Assembly (NCBI RefSeq): GCF_000701345.1
Contig: NZ_KL370777.1
Location: 131,467-195,466, forward strand
DNA length: 64,000 nucleotides
Direction of reading: 5' to 3'
From: Bradyrhizobium sp. URHD0069
GTDB taxonomy: Bacteria; Pseudomonadota; Alphaproteobacteria; Rhizobiales; Xanthobacteraceae
The notes under the pieces were generated by a model, which searched no databases, was not told where the DNA came from, and was given only the letters and a program-made list of their open reading frames with translations. Made by a program: the position numbers and the translations under genes. The first letter of the stretch is position 1. Each line of letters begins with the position of its first letter. Shown here one piece after another: positions 1 to 9,018 of this stretch.

Positions 1-458
1 TCAGCGGTGAGAAAGAGACCCGCCGCAAGGCTATCGAGCGTGTCCGCCAACCTCGCCGTCTCTGCTCGATAGAACTGAATCGTCTTGCTGATCAGGACGG
101 CGCGCCGGACATGAGGCGCCAGCAGCGTCATACGATGACGCATGAGACTATCGGATGGCCCGTCCTGCTCATGCCCGAACAAGCCAAAAACAGCGTCGCT
201 CGCTGTCGACTTTTCGAACACGGGGGTCGCCACGTCGACCGAACCCTGCGGCTGTGCCCACTCAAACCCGTGGGTCATGTCTGCCGTCTCGCTGACCGAA
301 TCCTTCGAGGAGATAGCGGCTGCCTCTCCTCCGACAAATACAGAGGGTTTTTCCAGAACGTCCTGCAACAGCGACGAGCCTAACGCTGCGTCATAGATCT
401 CGCTGATCAATGCCGAAAGCGTTTCCTCCGACATGACATCGTTCTTCTGAAAATTCAT
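1..458 (-). CDS. LuxR-type HTH regulator, N-terminal part (cut by left edge)
   Basis: An open frame runs leftward from an ATG at 456-458 (or a second in-frame ATG at 432-434) off the left edge without a stop. It encodes about 150 residues: an N-terminal helix with the pattern SEETLSALISEIYDAAL, a middle region, then LMRHRMTLLAPHVRRAV and a helical stretch. I recognise this N-terminal arrangement from long LuxR-type helix-turn-helix regulators of Bradyrhizobium. The DNA-binding domain would lie beyond the edge, so the class is inferred. Neither start has a strong ribosome site. The neighbouring methyltransferase is also leftward and ends 175 bases upstream. Confidence 0.6.
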   Translation of the reverse strand, partial: MNFQKNDVMSEETLSALISEIYDAALGSSLLQDVLEKPSVFVGGEAAAISSKDSVSETADMTHGFEWAQPQGSVDVATPVFEKSTASDAVFGLFGHEQDGPSDSLMRHRMTLLAPHVRRAVLISKTIQFYRAETARLADTLDSLAAGLFLTA

Positions 459-632
459 CAGAGCAAGATCGCAATTCGATTGTGGGATGAAGGATCGGAC
501 TGTGCGAGCCAATCGACCAGCCTCCTTGCTGACGACAAATCATTCATCAGACAATTCTCAATGCCGCGCGTCGTGCCGCCATAAGCAGTAGCAACACAAC
601 GCGAGACTTTGTCCTTAGCGGCAGGTGCTGCC

Positions 633-1451
633 TCAAGCCTTTGTAATAACCACCTCGAGATACTCACTCGGCACGATATGCGTGGAGCTACCGCCGCGAT
701 TCATCCGTTTGAGCAGGTCGACAATGTCGGCCTCCAGAGCGGCTTGCTTCGTCGCGTCAAGCGCTGCGAATGCCCGATGCGTTGGGCCATAGTAGGTCTT
801 GAAGATTTCGAGCCAATGGCTTGGCGACTTGTAACGGAAGTTAAAGATCCGCTTTGAAGCCTTCACCTGACAACCGGCGAAGAGCTCGGCAAGGTGCGCA
901 CCGGTGCCCCAAAGCGCAGGCGACTTGACGCCAGCCGGCGGTGGAACGTGCTTTCCGATGTTTTTGAAAAGCTGGCCGATGAAACCTTCAGGCGTCCAGT
1001 TGGCAAGACCGATGCGCCCGCCTTTGCGAACCACGCGCGATATTTCCGACGCCGCCTTCTCCTGGTTCGGAGCGAACATTACGCCGAAGGTCGACACTGC
1101 GACGTCGAAGCTGCCATCAGCGAAGGGCAACGCCTCGGCATCCGCCTGCCGGAAAGCCACGGGCAGACGCTCGGCGGCGGCGCGCTCTTTGCCGCGATCG
1201 AGCAGAGCCTCGACGTAGTCAGTTGAGGTGACCTCCGCAAAATGGCGGGCGGCTGCGAGCGTGGCGTTGCCGTTGCCGGCGGCAACGTCCAGCACGCGCT
1301 CACCGGCGCAGATATCGACCGCATCGCAGAGGCGCTCGCCGACGATCTGTAGTGTCGTGCCGACCACGGCGTAGTCGCCAGAGGCCCACGTCGCCCGCTG
1401 ACGCTCCTTGATGGCTGCGTAATCAGGGACAGCAAGAGTCATAGTGGTCAT
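633..1451 (-). CDS. class I SAM-dependent methyltransferase
   Basis: A 272-residue protein with the SAM-binding motif VLDVAAGNGN near residue 58, an acidic strand-2 region (TSTDYVEALLDRG) and a PFADGSFDVAVS motif, typical of UbiE/Methyltransf_11-type enzymes. The acceptor cannot be read from sequence. The open frame extends 30 codons further upstream, but the ATG at 1451 is preceded by AAAGG at good spacing and gives the usual protein length, so I use it. It is transcribed away from the MocR-type regulator at 1739, and the 288-base gap between them holds tandem and inverted repeats. The regulator probably controls this gene; that is inference. Confidence 0.8.
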   Translation of the reverse strand: MTTMTLAVPDYAAIKERQRATWASGDYAVVGTTLQIVGERLCDAVDICAGERVLDVAAGNGNATLAAARHFAEVTSTDYVEALLDRGKERAAAERLPVAFRQADAEALPFADGSFDVAVSTFGVMFAPNQEKAASEISRVVRKGGRIGLANWTPEGFIGQLFKNIGKHVPPPAGVKSPALWGTGAHLAELFAGCQVKASKRIFNFRYKSPSHWLEIFKTYYGPTHRAFAALDATKQAALEADIVDLLKRMNRGGSSTHIVPSEYLEVVITKA

Positions 1452-1469
1452 GAACAGAGGCCTTTCGAA

Positions 1470-1494
1470 TGACTTGATCGAGTGACTTGATCGA
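1470..1494. repeat. 13-bp-period direct repeat near methyltransferase start
   Basis: TGACTTGATCGA occurs at 1470-1481 and again at 1483-1494, a perfect tandem copy with a period of 13 bases. It lies 19-43 bases upstream of the methyltransferase ATG and opposite the MocR-type gene. MocR-family regulators commonly bind direct repeats in divergent promoters, so this is a candidate operator. Confidence 0.5.
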
Positions 1495-1674
1495 CGCAGG
1501 TTTGTGCAAGTGCCTTGACCGCAATTCCTGATGCCGACCAAACGAGAGGATTCGACGCGTCAATCGATCGGTTGATTGGTCTCGATAGCGCCGAAATTCG
1601 GCCGACCTGCTGTTCTTGCGCCACCACCGATCAATTGTCGGCCATCAATGGCTGTCAATTTTGCTGACAAACAT

Positions 1675-1707
1675 GTACAGTTGCGCAGACATCTTCCTGA
1701 ACTGTAC
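1675..1707. promoter_or_regulatory. inverted repeat upstream of MocR-type gene
   Basis: GTACAGTT (1675-1682) and its perfect reverse complement AACTGTAC (1700-1707) are separated by 17 bases and lie 32-64 bases upstream of the proposed ATG at 1739. The spacing resembles two half-sites one and a half helical turns apart, or an operator overlapping the promoter. It may be the site for autoregulation by the downstream regulator. Confidence 0.45.
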
Positions 1708-1738
1708 TGGTCCCTTGAGCAGGCCAATCGAGAGCACG

Positions 1739-3175
1739 ATGATCTCCATCAACCTCGATCCGAACGATCCGCGACCGCTCGTCGATCAGATCGTTAACGC
1801 GATCCGTCGGCAGATTGACGAGCGATGCTTGCGTCCCGGCACCAAGCTCCCGTCCATCCGCAAGTTTGCCACGTCCTATGGAATCAGCCGGTTCACAGCG
1901 GTGGAGTCTTATGACCGTCTGGTTGCCCTGGGTTATCTCAAGGCCCGACGTGGAGCGGGGTTCTTCACCACGGCAGTCCGCGATGAGTCCGATCGTTACA
2001 TGCCCTCGGAGGTGCAGAACCGTAACGACGAAATGGTCTCACTGATCCGCCGTCTGCTGGAAGCGAACGAGGAAACATTACTCGCCGGTGGTCCCTGGCT
2101 CCCGAATGCGTGGATGGACGAAATGGGCATCCGGCAGAGTTTGAGCGCTGTGGCACGCAAGAACGGGACGCATCTGATCGAATACGGCAACCCGTACGGC
2201 TACTTGCCCCTTCGCGAGCATCTCGCACTCTTGCTCTCGGAACTGGGGATCACAGCCAGCGCGACGCAGATCGTACTGACCCATGGCACGAGCCAGGCGC
2301 TCGATTTGATTATTCGCCATTTCATCAAACCTGGCGATGCGGTGCTGGTCGACGATCCGGGATACTACAATTTGTTCGGCAATCTACGTCAGCACGGCGC
2401 AAGGTTGCATGGCGTTCCACGCAAACCCGATGGCCCCGACTTGGCCGCGCTCGAACAGCTCGCGGCCGAGCACCGCCCGCGAATCTATTTCACTCAGTCG
2501 GTGCTGCAAAATCCGACTGGAACCAACATGAGCCCGCACGTTGGTTTCCGGGTGCTGCAACTTGCCGAACAATTTGATTTCCTGATCGTTGAGGATGACA
2601 TCTTCTGCGATCTTCAAACCAAGAACACACCACGGCTGGCCGCGCTCGATCAACTCAACAGGGTGATCTATGCGCGAAGCTTCTCGAAGACCTTGTCGGG
2701 CAGTCTTCGCGTCGGCTTCCTGGCAGCGCGTCAGCCGATCGCCGATGACCTTGCCGACGTCAAGATGCTTTCCAGCATCACGAGCTCTCAGCTTATCGAG
2801 CGCGTGCTCTATGCAATGCTGATCGACGGTCACTATCGGAAATTTCTCACCCGCCTTCACAAGAGGTTGGGCGAAAGCAGGCTTCACGTGATCCAGGCCT
2901 TCGAACGCATCGGACTGCAGTTGTTCGTCGAGCCGGAAGCCGGCATGTTCCTGTGGGCGCGTTTTCCGCACGTAGACAACGCAATCGCGCTGACTAAAAG
3001 TGCCTCAAGTCACGGCATCATGATCGCCCCCGGCGTGGTGTTCCGGCCGCATCTACAGCGTTCGCCGTGGATGCGATTCAACGTAACGGCTTGTGACGAT
3101 CCTCGCGTGTATCGCTGGCTCGAACACATCGCCGCTCGCCCGAAGGAAGATTGGGCGCTGCAAGCAGCCGAATGA
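1739..3175 (+). CDS. MocR/GntR-family PLP-dependent transcriptional regulator
   Basis: A 478-residue two-domain protein. Residues 1-75 form a GntR winged helix (RPLVDQIVNAIRR ... GTKLPSIRKFATSYGISRFT). The rest is a fold-type I aminotransferase domain with NPTGTN and the PLP-lysine motif SFSKTLSGSLRVGF, lysine near residue 317. Such proteins usually act as PLP-sensing regulators rather than as enzymes. The open frame starts at 1616, but the ATG at 1739 matches the normal beginning of the GntR domain. The divergent methyltransferase gene is the likely target. The effector and the regulated pathway are unknown. Confidence 0.85.
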   Translation: MISINLDPNDPRPLVDQIVNAIRRQIDERCLRPGTKLPSIRKFATSYGISRFTAVESYDRLVALGYLKARRGAGFFTTAVRDESDRYMPSEVQNRNDEMVSLIRRLLEANEETLLAGGPWLPNAWMDEMGIRQSLSAVARKNGTHLIEYGNPYGYLPLREHLALLLSELGITASATQIVLTHGTSQALDLIIRHFIKPGDAVLVDDPGYYNLFGNLRQHGARLHGVPRKPDGPDLAALEQLAAEHRPRIYFTQSVLQNPTGTNMSPHVGFRVLQLAEQFDFLIVEDDIFCDLQTKNTPRLAALDQLNRVIYARSFSKTLSGSLRVGFLAARQPIADDLADVKMLSSITSSQLIERVLYAMLIDGHYRKFLTRLHKRLGESRLHVIQAFERIGLQLFVEPEAGMFLWARFPHVDNAIALTKSASSHGIMIAPGVVFRPHLQRSPWMRFNVTACDDPRVYRWLEHIAARPKEDWALQAAE

Positions 3176-3468
3176 GCCGCACCTTTTCGCATCACGGCAG
3201 GTGCCAGCAAGCGTCCATTCTAATCCGGCTCATGAAAAGCCATCCCGCGATGTGCACGCTGCTGCGGCTTTACCCTCGAATATGTTGCTCTTGTGCTGCA
3301 GCGCGCCGCAGACGGCGTGCTACGCGCTCTTTGCTGCGCTTTCAGCGTAGCTCGTAAAGGGCCGCGCCCAAGGAAATAGCCGGACGTTCCGGGAAGAACC
3401 GGGCCGCAGCTGCGAGAAAACGGCCGATGTTCATCCGCGCCCATAGGCCCACACGAACAGTAGCTCCG
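3176..3468. other. intergenic region, no gene seen
   Basis: These 293 bases lie between the converging MocR-type gene and the HbpS-like gene. I see no convincing coding frame. Short palindromic GC-rich stretches around 3300-3360 could form a terminator, but no arm is clean enough to call. Confidence 0.5.
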
Positions 3469-3960
3469 TCACCTGGGCTGAACTGTCTGCCGTGAGGGGT
3501 TCAGGGCGGCCGCCGCGGTGTTCGCGATCTCGGTGTCGGTCTCCTTGCTCAAGCCGGCAACACCTACTGCGCCCACGACTTCGCCGTTTACGCGTATCGG
3601 CACGCCGCCGCGCAGTGCCGCGATGCCGGCGGTGACGAATGCCGTTCGGCCCTGATTAATGTTGTCCTCGATCTCCGCCGTCGGCCGTCGTAGCCGCGCA
3701 GCCGTTCGTGCCTTGTCGATGGCGAGGTCCGTGCTCGCCGGGCGGACACCATCCATCCGCTGGAAAGCAAGCAGATCCCCGGCGGGATCAACCACTGCGA
3801 TTGCCGAGGGCGCATTCCGCTGCTGCGCGCTCTCCTTCGCTGCTTGCAGCACCGTCTGGGCGCCGGCTTGGTCGAGGACCATGACGTTGATGGTCTGTGC
3901 TCCGACCGACAAGCAGAAGACCGTTGCCAGTATTCCAACGCTGATTCCAAGTTTCGTCAT
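3469..3960 (-). CDS. secreted HbpS/GlcG-family (DUF336) protein
   Basis: A 163-residue protein with a signal peptide (MTKLGISVGILATVFCLSVGAQ) and a GlcG/HbpS domain: AIAVVDPAGDLLAFQRMDG, KARTAAR, and GGVPIRVNGEVVGAVGVAG. Family members bind haem or cobalamin-like cofactors or are of unknown role, and are often encoded beside redox enzymes. The longer open frame starts at 4002; the ATG at 3960 places the signal peptide at the N terminus. It lies directly downstream of the sulfite dehydrogenase pair on the same strand, 73 bases after the cytochrome gene, so probably belongs to that operon. A paralogue lies at 25783-26325. Confidence 0.75.
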   Translation of the reverse strand: MTKLGISVGILATVFCLSVGAQTINVMVLDQAGAQTVLQAAKESAQQRNAPSAIAVVDPAGDLLAFQRMDGVRPASTDLAIDKARTAARLRRPTAEIEDNINQGRTAFVTAGIAALRGGVPIRVNGEVVGAVGVAGLSKETDTEIANTAAAALNPSRQTVQPR

Positions 3961-4033
3961 AGCGAACTGATTTCCATTCGTTAAAGTTTGAGCGGCGAGC
4001 ATGCTCTCGCTGAGCGCTTGCGACTTACCGGAC

Positions 4034-4366
4034 CTATGAAGCGCCTTTGGTGCGGACCAGATAGTCCACGATCGCTTTGGCGTCGTCGGCGCCGATAGGA
4101 GCCTTGTAGGCTGTGATCATCTTGTTGACGACTTCTTGCCAAGCCTCCCTCGACAACGAAGGCTGGTTCAACACATGATCGGCCGAGTGGCAGGCGAGGC
4201 AGCTGTTGTTGATCGCATCGGATCCCGGACCGGCGGGGAACATCGCGTCGCTGGTGGGGACATCCAATTTCGGCGACTTCAATGTGGTGATCGTCGCGGC
4301 CTGGCCGGGATGCGGCAACAGAACGAGAGCCAGAACGGCGACCATCGGCAGAACAGCACGCGGCAT
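4034..4366 (-). CDS. sorB: monohaem cytochrome c, SorB-type sulfite dehydrogenase subunit
   Basis: A 110-residue exported cytochrome c with a signal peptide ending near HPGQA and one haem site CLACH (residues 56-60). A methionine in VNKMITAYKAP is the probable distal ligand. The start at 4366 has a strong AGGAGG ribosome site that overlaps the end region of the upstream molybdoenzyme gene, indicating coupled expression. In SorAB systems this subunit accepts electrons from the molybdenum subunit and passes them to the respiratory chain. The assignment rests on its position directly after the SorA-like gene. Confidence 0.75.
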   Translation of the reverse strand: MPRAVLPMVAVLALVLLPHPGQAATITTLKSPKLDVPTSDAMFPAGPGSDAINNSCLACHSADHVLNQPSLSREAWQEVVNKMITAYKAPIGADDAKAIVDYLVRTKGAS

Positions 4367-4379
4367 TCCTGGTTCCTCC

Positions 4380-5618
4380 TCAGGCCGCGACCACATGGGT
4401 CGTTTCAATGGTGTTGTACAGGTAGCCGGCCGGATTCCAGATCCGGAAATCAGGCTGCGCCTCGTTCTTGGTGTTGGTGCAGCGGACCATCAGGGTGTGC
4501 GCGCCGCGCGCAGGCAGCGCAAATTGCGTCTGCCATTGCCGAAAGCCATATGTCCCCTGATCCGCACCGAGCTGGGTCGGCTGCCAGCCCTTGCCGCCAT
4601 CGATCGACAGATCGACGCGGGCAACGCCACAATCGCCGCCGAAGGCGATGCCCCGCGCCGAAGCCGGGGTCCCCGCCGGCACGCTGTCGCCGTTGCGAAT
4701 ATTGGTGATGAACGACCGCGGAGCATTGCGCGTCACCGGCACCATCTTGAATCCGGTCTCGCCAGGCTTGACGGTATTGTGCGGCGTATCGGGCACGCGG
4801 TAGCCGGTCGCCGTCCAGTAATTGGTGTCGGGCTGATCCAGCACTTCGATGTCGTTCAGCATCTTGATCCAGTAGACCCCGCACCAGCCGGGTACGACGA
4901 GCCGCAACGGAAATCCGTTCAATAATGGAAGCTGCTCGCCGTTCATGGCGAAGGCGATCATCACCTCGCCGTTGCGAGCGTGGTCGATGGTCAGCGACTT
5001 CAGGAATTTCGGCGCCTCCGGTATCACCGGCTCGTCCAGGCCCCCGAAACGGACCTGAATGGCGCCAGGTTTTACACCGGCGCGGTCAAGCACGCCCTTG
5101 AGACGCACACCGGTCCAGATCGCGTTGCTCATCGAACCATTTGCCCATTGAGCGCCGGCAACGCGTGGATCGGCGTAGATGCGCGAAGCGCCGGCGCATT
5201 GGTTGACCGCGGCGATATCGAATCTCGGCAAGCCCTGCAAGATATCCTTGAGCGACAGCGAAAGGGTTTGATTGACCTGGCCGCGCACCGTCAGACGAAA
5301 GCCATCCACATCAATGTCGCCCGGAAAATTCGCCCAGTGCCAGCTGACATAATGCTGGTCGTTTGGGGTGAACACGCCCTTGTCGAAGACTTCGAAGGGC
5401 GTCTCGAGCCATGGCGGGCTCGAACGCTGCAGGATCATGCGCCCCTTTTGCGGATAGGATGTGGTGATTATCCGCGCACTCGGACCGCCCGGCACATGTA
5501 GATCGACCGTCTGTTGCGCCGATGCCGGCGAGGACATCAGCGCCAGGCTGGCGATCCCCATTCCACCCAGCATCCGCCGTCGCGTCAGGTGCAATGGTTG
5601 CACGTCATGATCCTGCAT
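4380..5618 (-). CDS. sorA: molybdenum sulfite dehydrogenase, SorA/SoxC type
   Basis: A 412-residue sulfite-oxidase-family enzyme. A twin-arginine signal (LTRRRMLGG, residues 11-19) predicts Tat export with cofactor loaded. The molybdenum-ligand cysteine lies in VNQCAGASR (Cys141). The molybdopterin fold is followed by the C-terminal dimerisation domain (from about residue 290) with GVARVDLSIDGG. It would oxidise sulfite to sulfate in the periplasm, passing electrons to the cytochrome c encoded 13 bases downstream. SoxC is an alternative, but no other sox genes are nearby, which favours a stand-alone SorAB enzyme. Confidence 0.8.
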   Translation of the reverse strand: MQDHDVQPLHLTRRRMLGGMGIASLALMSSPASAQQTVDLHVPGGPSARIITTSYPQKGRMILQRSSPPWLETPFEVFDKGVFTPNDQHYVSWHWANFPGDIDVDGFRLTVRGQVNQTLSLSLKDILQGLPRFDIAAVNQCAGASRIYADPRVAGAQWANGSMSNAIWTGVRLKGVLDRAGVKPGAIQVRFGGLDEPVIPEAPKFLKSLTIDHARNGEVMIAFAMNGEQLPLLNGFPLRLVVPGWCGVYWIKMLNDIEVLDQPDTNYWTATGYRVPDTPHNTVKPGETGFKMVPVTRNAPRSFITNIRNGDSVPAGTPASARGIAFGGDCGVARVDLSIDGGKGWQPTQLGADQGTYGFRQWQTQFALPARGAHTLMVRCTNTKNEAQPDFRIWNPAGYLYNTIETTHVVAA

Positions 5619-6327
5619 CAGCTACTCCTGTCCCGTGCCCTTGCGGTAAGACAAAACGAGGTTCGCCGCGCCAGACTTCACGACAGCCGAGTTACCAGGT
5701 CTATCGCGTCAGAGAATCAGTCCGGCGGGTTGGCCGCACCGCCTGCGAGATCGTCGGTCGCACCGTTTCGCGAATGTTGGCTCTTCTTCGAGGTCCCGAT
5801 TCTCGTTCTCGTCGGAAACGCAAGCCAAGCGCCGCATTTCCTGATGTAGGATGAAACGAGCACCGTGCTCATCACAAACTCGACAGCTCGGGCAAAATCT
5901 GCGCGAGCCAATGATGGCAGATTGTTTCGTCACAACGACGTCGGCATCGCAGCCAACCTGTAATTCGAGTCGCACGCTCGACTTAGCCCATGCGAGACCG
6001 AAGAATGTAATTCAAGCGACAGAGCCGCTCGCAGTGGAGCATTTGGGAAGCCCGTATCGGCACGGCGGCCTACTGCCGCTGAGGCTTGGCACCGGCCGTG
6101 CTGCAATGCGCGCTGGCTAAGTTTTAATTGTAAAACGCTATTTAATGGCGGTCCGGGATTCATCGCCCTAATTTTAGATGCAGCAAGCGATCAACTGCTG
6201 AAACGGACACAGTGATCCGCGAGGAGGTATGGAACTACAAGTTCGTGCCTGCAACCAATCTGGTAGATGCCCACATGGTCGGCTACGGCACATGGTGGAC
6301 GGACCAGATGCTCTCCGATGATCCACT
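5619..6327. other. 709-base intergenic region without a clear gene
   Basis: Open frames here overlap on both strands and none looks conserved. From about 6223 a frame beginning GTG reads REEVWNYKFVPATNLVDAH and runs into the next gene, which looks protein-like, but it lacks a good start and I do not recognise it. An inverted repeat GTTTTA-ATTG-TAAAAC lies at 6121-6136 and may be an operator for the kinase gene. Confidence 0.4.
6121..6136. promoter_or_regulatory. AT-rich inverted repeat
   Basis: GTTTTA and TAAAAC flank a 4-base spacer, a perfect 6-bp dyad in otherwise GC-rich DNA about 190 bases upstream of the sensor-kinase gene. It is a candidate operator or a chance AT-rich palindrome. Confidence 0.25.
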
Positions 6328-7710
6328 ATGTCCGATGCGCCGGGTTTATTCTTCGTGAAACTTCCTGATTTCGTCCGCACCACAACCTTCCGTTGGACTT
6401 CGATCGCGTTCGCGGTTTGCATTTTGCTATTCTCGGCCTTCGTCTATTGGGAGGCTGCGTCTTATCTGCTGGCGCGGATGGACGCCGCGATCACCGAGGA
6501 AAGTCTTGCCGTCGCGGCCGACACGCCGGACCGCCAGCTGAATGCGATTGAAGATCGGCTGAGCGAGGATCCGCGTCGCATAAAGCTCGCCGGCTTGTTC
6601 GGCGCGGACGGACATCGGATCGCCGGCAATCTGGAAAGCATGCCGCCGGGGCTCATGGTCGATGCGACGGTCGAGAACGTGCTGGCTGTCAGGGTCGACC
6701 AGCGCGGGCGGGAAATGATGACCGTTCGGGCCATTGCCCGCCGTCTTCCAAACGGAAATGTGTTGGTGATAGCCCGTCACAACGGCGAGCTCGGAGAGCT
6801 GGCTGAAGTGGTGGCACGTGCGCTGCTCGTGGCCCTTCCCTTCGCCCTCGGCTTGAGCTTGGCTATCGGCGCGATTCTAAGTGTCCGAGTTCAACGGCGC
6901 GTCACAGATTTGAATGCTCTCGTTCGGCGCATCATATCGGGCAACTTGCGCGAGCGCATCCCGGTCTCGGGGCTTGATCATCCGTTCGATAAGCTTGCTG
7001 TGATCGCAAACGGCATGTTGGACGAAATCGAAGTTCTCGTCACCGAGATGGCCGGGGTCGGCAATGAGATAGCCCACGATCTGCGCACACCGCTCACCCG
7101 TGTGAGAATCGGCCTTGAACGCGGTCGCGCCAACGCCAAGACCCTTGAGGAATTGCAATCCGTCACGGACCGGGCGGTTGGCGCCCTCGACCAATCGCTC
7201 ACAATCATAACTGCACTGCTGCGGATTACCGAGATCGAGAACAGCCGAGGCAAAGCCCACTTCGGCGACGTCGCGCTGGCGGACCTCGTGCGGGAAGTCG
7301 GGGACTTTTACGACCCGATTGCGGAAGACAAGCACGTGACGCTGCGGGTCGCGTCTGCAGATAACGCAACAGCACGTTGCGACCGTGACCTCTTCTTCGA
7401 GGCAGTGGCGAATCTGGTCGACAACGCGGTCAAATTCACGCCCGCGGGCGGATGCATCAAGCTTTCTTTGGTCCGCAGCGAAAATGAAAACATCATTCGG
7501 GTCTCGGACACGGGACCGGGGATAGGAAAAGACGAACTGGACGCGGTCATGAGGCGCTTCTACAGATCCGACAAGAGTCGAAATACGCGTGGAGCGGGCT
7601 TGGGTCTGAGCCTCGTCTCGGCAATCGTCAAGTTGCACGGCTTCCGCTTAACACTGAACACTGGGGCGGGCTGCGTAGCTGAAATTGCCTGTCCTGTTCG
7701 ATCCAATTGA
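6328..7710 (+). CDS. orphan sensor histidine kinase, paralogue 1
   Basis: A 460-residue membrane kinase: TM1 about residues 24-45, a periplasmic loop of about 115 residues, TM2 about 163-187, a HAMP segment, the phospho-acceptor motif AHDLRTPLTR (His250), N box NLVDNAVKF, G1 DTGPGIG and G2 GAGLGLSLV. All catalytic elements look intact, including the Thr of the H-D-L-R-T motif used for phosphatase activity. No response regulator lies nearby. The start is uncertain: GTG at 6355 aligns with the start of the paralogue at 9019, while the ATG at 6328 lacks a ribosome site. It precedes an rpoH-type gene. Confidence 0.85.
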   Translation: MSDAPGLFFVKLPDFVRTTTFRWTSIAFAVCILLFSAFVYWEAASYLLARMDAAITEESLAVAADTPDRQLNAIEDRLSEDPRRIKLAGLFGADGHRIAGNLESMPPGLMVDATVENVLAVRVDQRGREMMTVRAIARRLPNGNVLVIARHNGELGELAEVVARALLVALPFALGLSLAIGAILSVRVQRRVTDLNALVRRIISGNLRERIPVSGLDHPFDKLAVIANGMLDEIEVLVTEMAGVGNEIAHDLRTPLTRVRIGLERGRANAKTLEELQSVTDRAVGALDQSLTIITALLRITEIENSRGKAHFGDVALADLVREVGDFYDPIAEDKHVTLRVASADNATARCDRDLFFEAVANLVDNAVKFTPAGGCIKLSLVRSENENIIRVSDTGPGIGKDELDAVMRRFYRSDKSRNTRGAGLGLSLVSAIVKLHGFRLTLNTGAGCVAEIACPVRSN

Positions 7711-7898
7711 CGTCGACGACCGGTCGAGCGTTGTTTGTTGCAACACCCCAACGAACTCTTTCAACTCGAATTTAGTCTGCTAACAGCCATTTTAATGGAT
7801 GCCGGACGGTCCGCCATTATCTTCTGTCTATCGCGTGTGATGCGTCGACGTCCGAACCGACGCATCAGGGCCACGTTTCCACAACCGGAGCAGTTGAG

Positions 7899-8831
7899 AT
7901 GAATGTCGATGGGACCCACATAAATCATTCCGGACCAGGCACCCGTGGATCGTTTCCTGCTCGTAGCCGGCCCGCACCCACCGCGAAGAACCCTGGTTCA
8001 AGTTATTTGGGTGATGTTCGACGTTTCCCGTTCCTCGGGAAGGAACTGGAGTACCAGCTCGCCAAGCGCTGGCGGGACCATGGCGATCGCAAGGCTGCGG
8101 ACCAGATCGTCACCAGCCATCTGCGTCTCGCCGCCAAAATTGCGATGAACTACCGCGGCTATGGTCTGCCGATTTCGGAGATCATATCCGAAGGCAATGT
8201 CGGCCTGATGCAGGCTCTAAATCGTTTCGAACCTGAGCGAGGCTTCCGCTTCGCTACCTATGCGATCTGGTGGATCAAGGCCGCTATTCATGACTACATT
8301 TTGCGATCCTGGTCAGTCGTGAAGATCGGCACCACGATGAACCAGAAAAAACTGTTCTTCAAGCTTCGCTCGGCCAAGGCCAAGATCGCCGCTCTTGAAA
8401 ACACCGATATGCGGCCCGAGCAGGTCGAAGCGATTGCGACGACCCTCGGCGTCACGAATCAGGATGTCGTTGATATGAATCGGCGCCTGGGCGGAGACGC
8501 ATCGCTAAACGCACCAATCCATGACGAAGGAAGCCCCGGGGAATTCCTGGACTACCTCGTCGATGAGAGTCCCTCGCCGGAAGCCGTCGTCGTCGAACAT
8601 GACGAAATGGATCACCGGCGCGAACTGCTCTTTCGCGCAATTGGCGTGCTCAACGATCGCGAACGGCGTATATTCGAAGCGCGCCATCTCGTCGATAAGC
8701 CAAAGACATTGGAAGACCTCGCAGTAGAATTCAAAGTGTCTCGCGAGCGCGTTCGACAGATTGAGGTGCGGGCATTCGAGAAGGTGAAGACTGCCGCCAA
8801 AGATCGGTCAAGGATCGGCGTGCGCGGGTGA
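7899..8831 (+). CDS. rpoH: RNA polymerase sigma-32 (RpoH) family factor
   Basis: A 310-residue group-3-like sigma factor. Region 2 contains ISEIISEGNVGLMQALNRF and RGFRFATYAIWWIKAAI. The RpoH box QKKLFFKLR lies at residues 149-157, which separates RpoH from RpoD. Region 4 ends in VSRERVRQIEVRAFEKVK. The start has GGAGCAG upstream. Alphaproteobacteria such as Bradyrhizobium carry several rpoH copies; which one this is cannot be decided here. An unusually long, Pro/Ser-rich N-terminal extension of about 35 residues precedes the conserved part. Placement between two paralogous kinases suggests signal-dependent control. Confidence 0.88.
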   Translation: MNVDGTHINHSGPGTRGSFPARSRPAPTAKNPGSSYLGDVRRFPFLGKELEYQLAKRWRDHGDRKAADQIVTSHLRLAAKIAMNYRGYGLPISEIISEGNVGLMQALNRFEPERGFRFATYAIWWIKAAIHDYILRSWSVVKIGTTMNQKKLFFKLRSAKAKIAALENTDMRPEQVEAIATTLGVTNQDVVDMNRRLGGDASLNAPIHDEGSPGEFLDYLVDESPSPEAVVVEHDEMDHRRELLFRAIGVLNDRERRIFEARHLVDKPKTLEDLAVEFKVSRERVRQIEVRAFEKVKTAAKDRSRIGVRG

Positions 8832-8849
8832 CGATGCACGGACGGCGAT

Positions 8850-8867
8850 CCGCGGCTCTTGCCGCGG
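8850..8867 (+). terminator. hairpin after rpoH-type gene
   Basis: CCGCGGC (8850-8856), loop TCTT, GCCGCGG (8861-8867) forms a perfect 7-bp GC stem 19 bases after the stop codon. No T-run follows, so intrinsic termination would be weak. Confidence 0.45.
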
Positions 8868-9018
8868 CGTCGCTTGCGGCCCGGATTTCTGCCTACCACA
8901 ACTACTCCGGTGGTATAAAAGTAGTAATTGCACCGATTCCATCGGCGATTCGCGAGGAAATTGAGAATAGGCTAAGCTGGCATCGGCGGGGAACTGCTTT
9001 CAAATAGCCAGCTAGTTT

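Noticed and set aside
6223..6360. protein-like frame REEVWNYKFVPATNL before the first kinase
   Set aside because: It has no convincing start, overlaps the kinase start and matches no family I know; kept only as a note in the gap entry.
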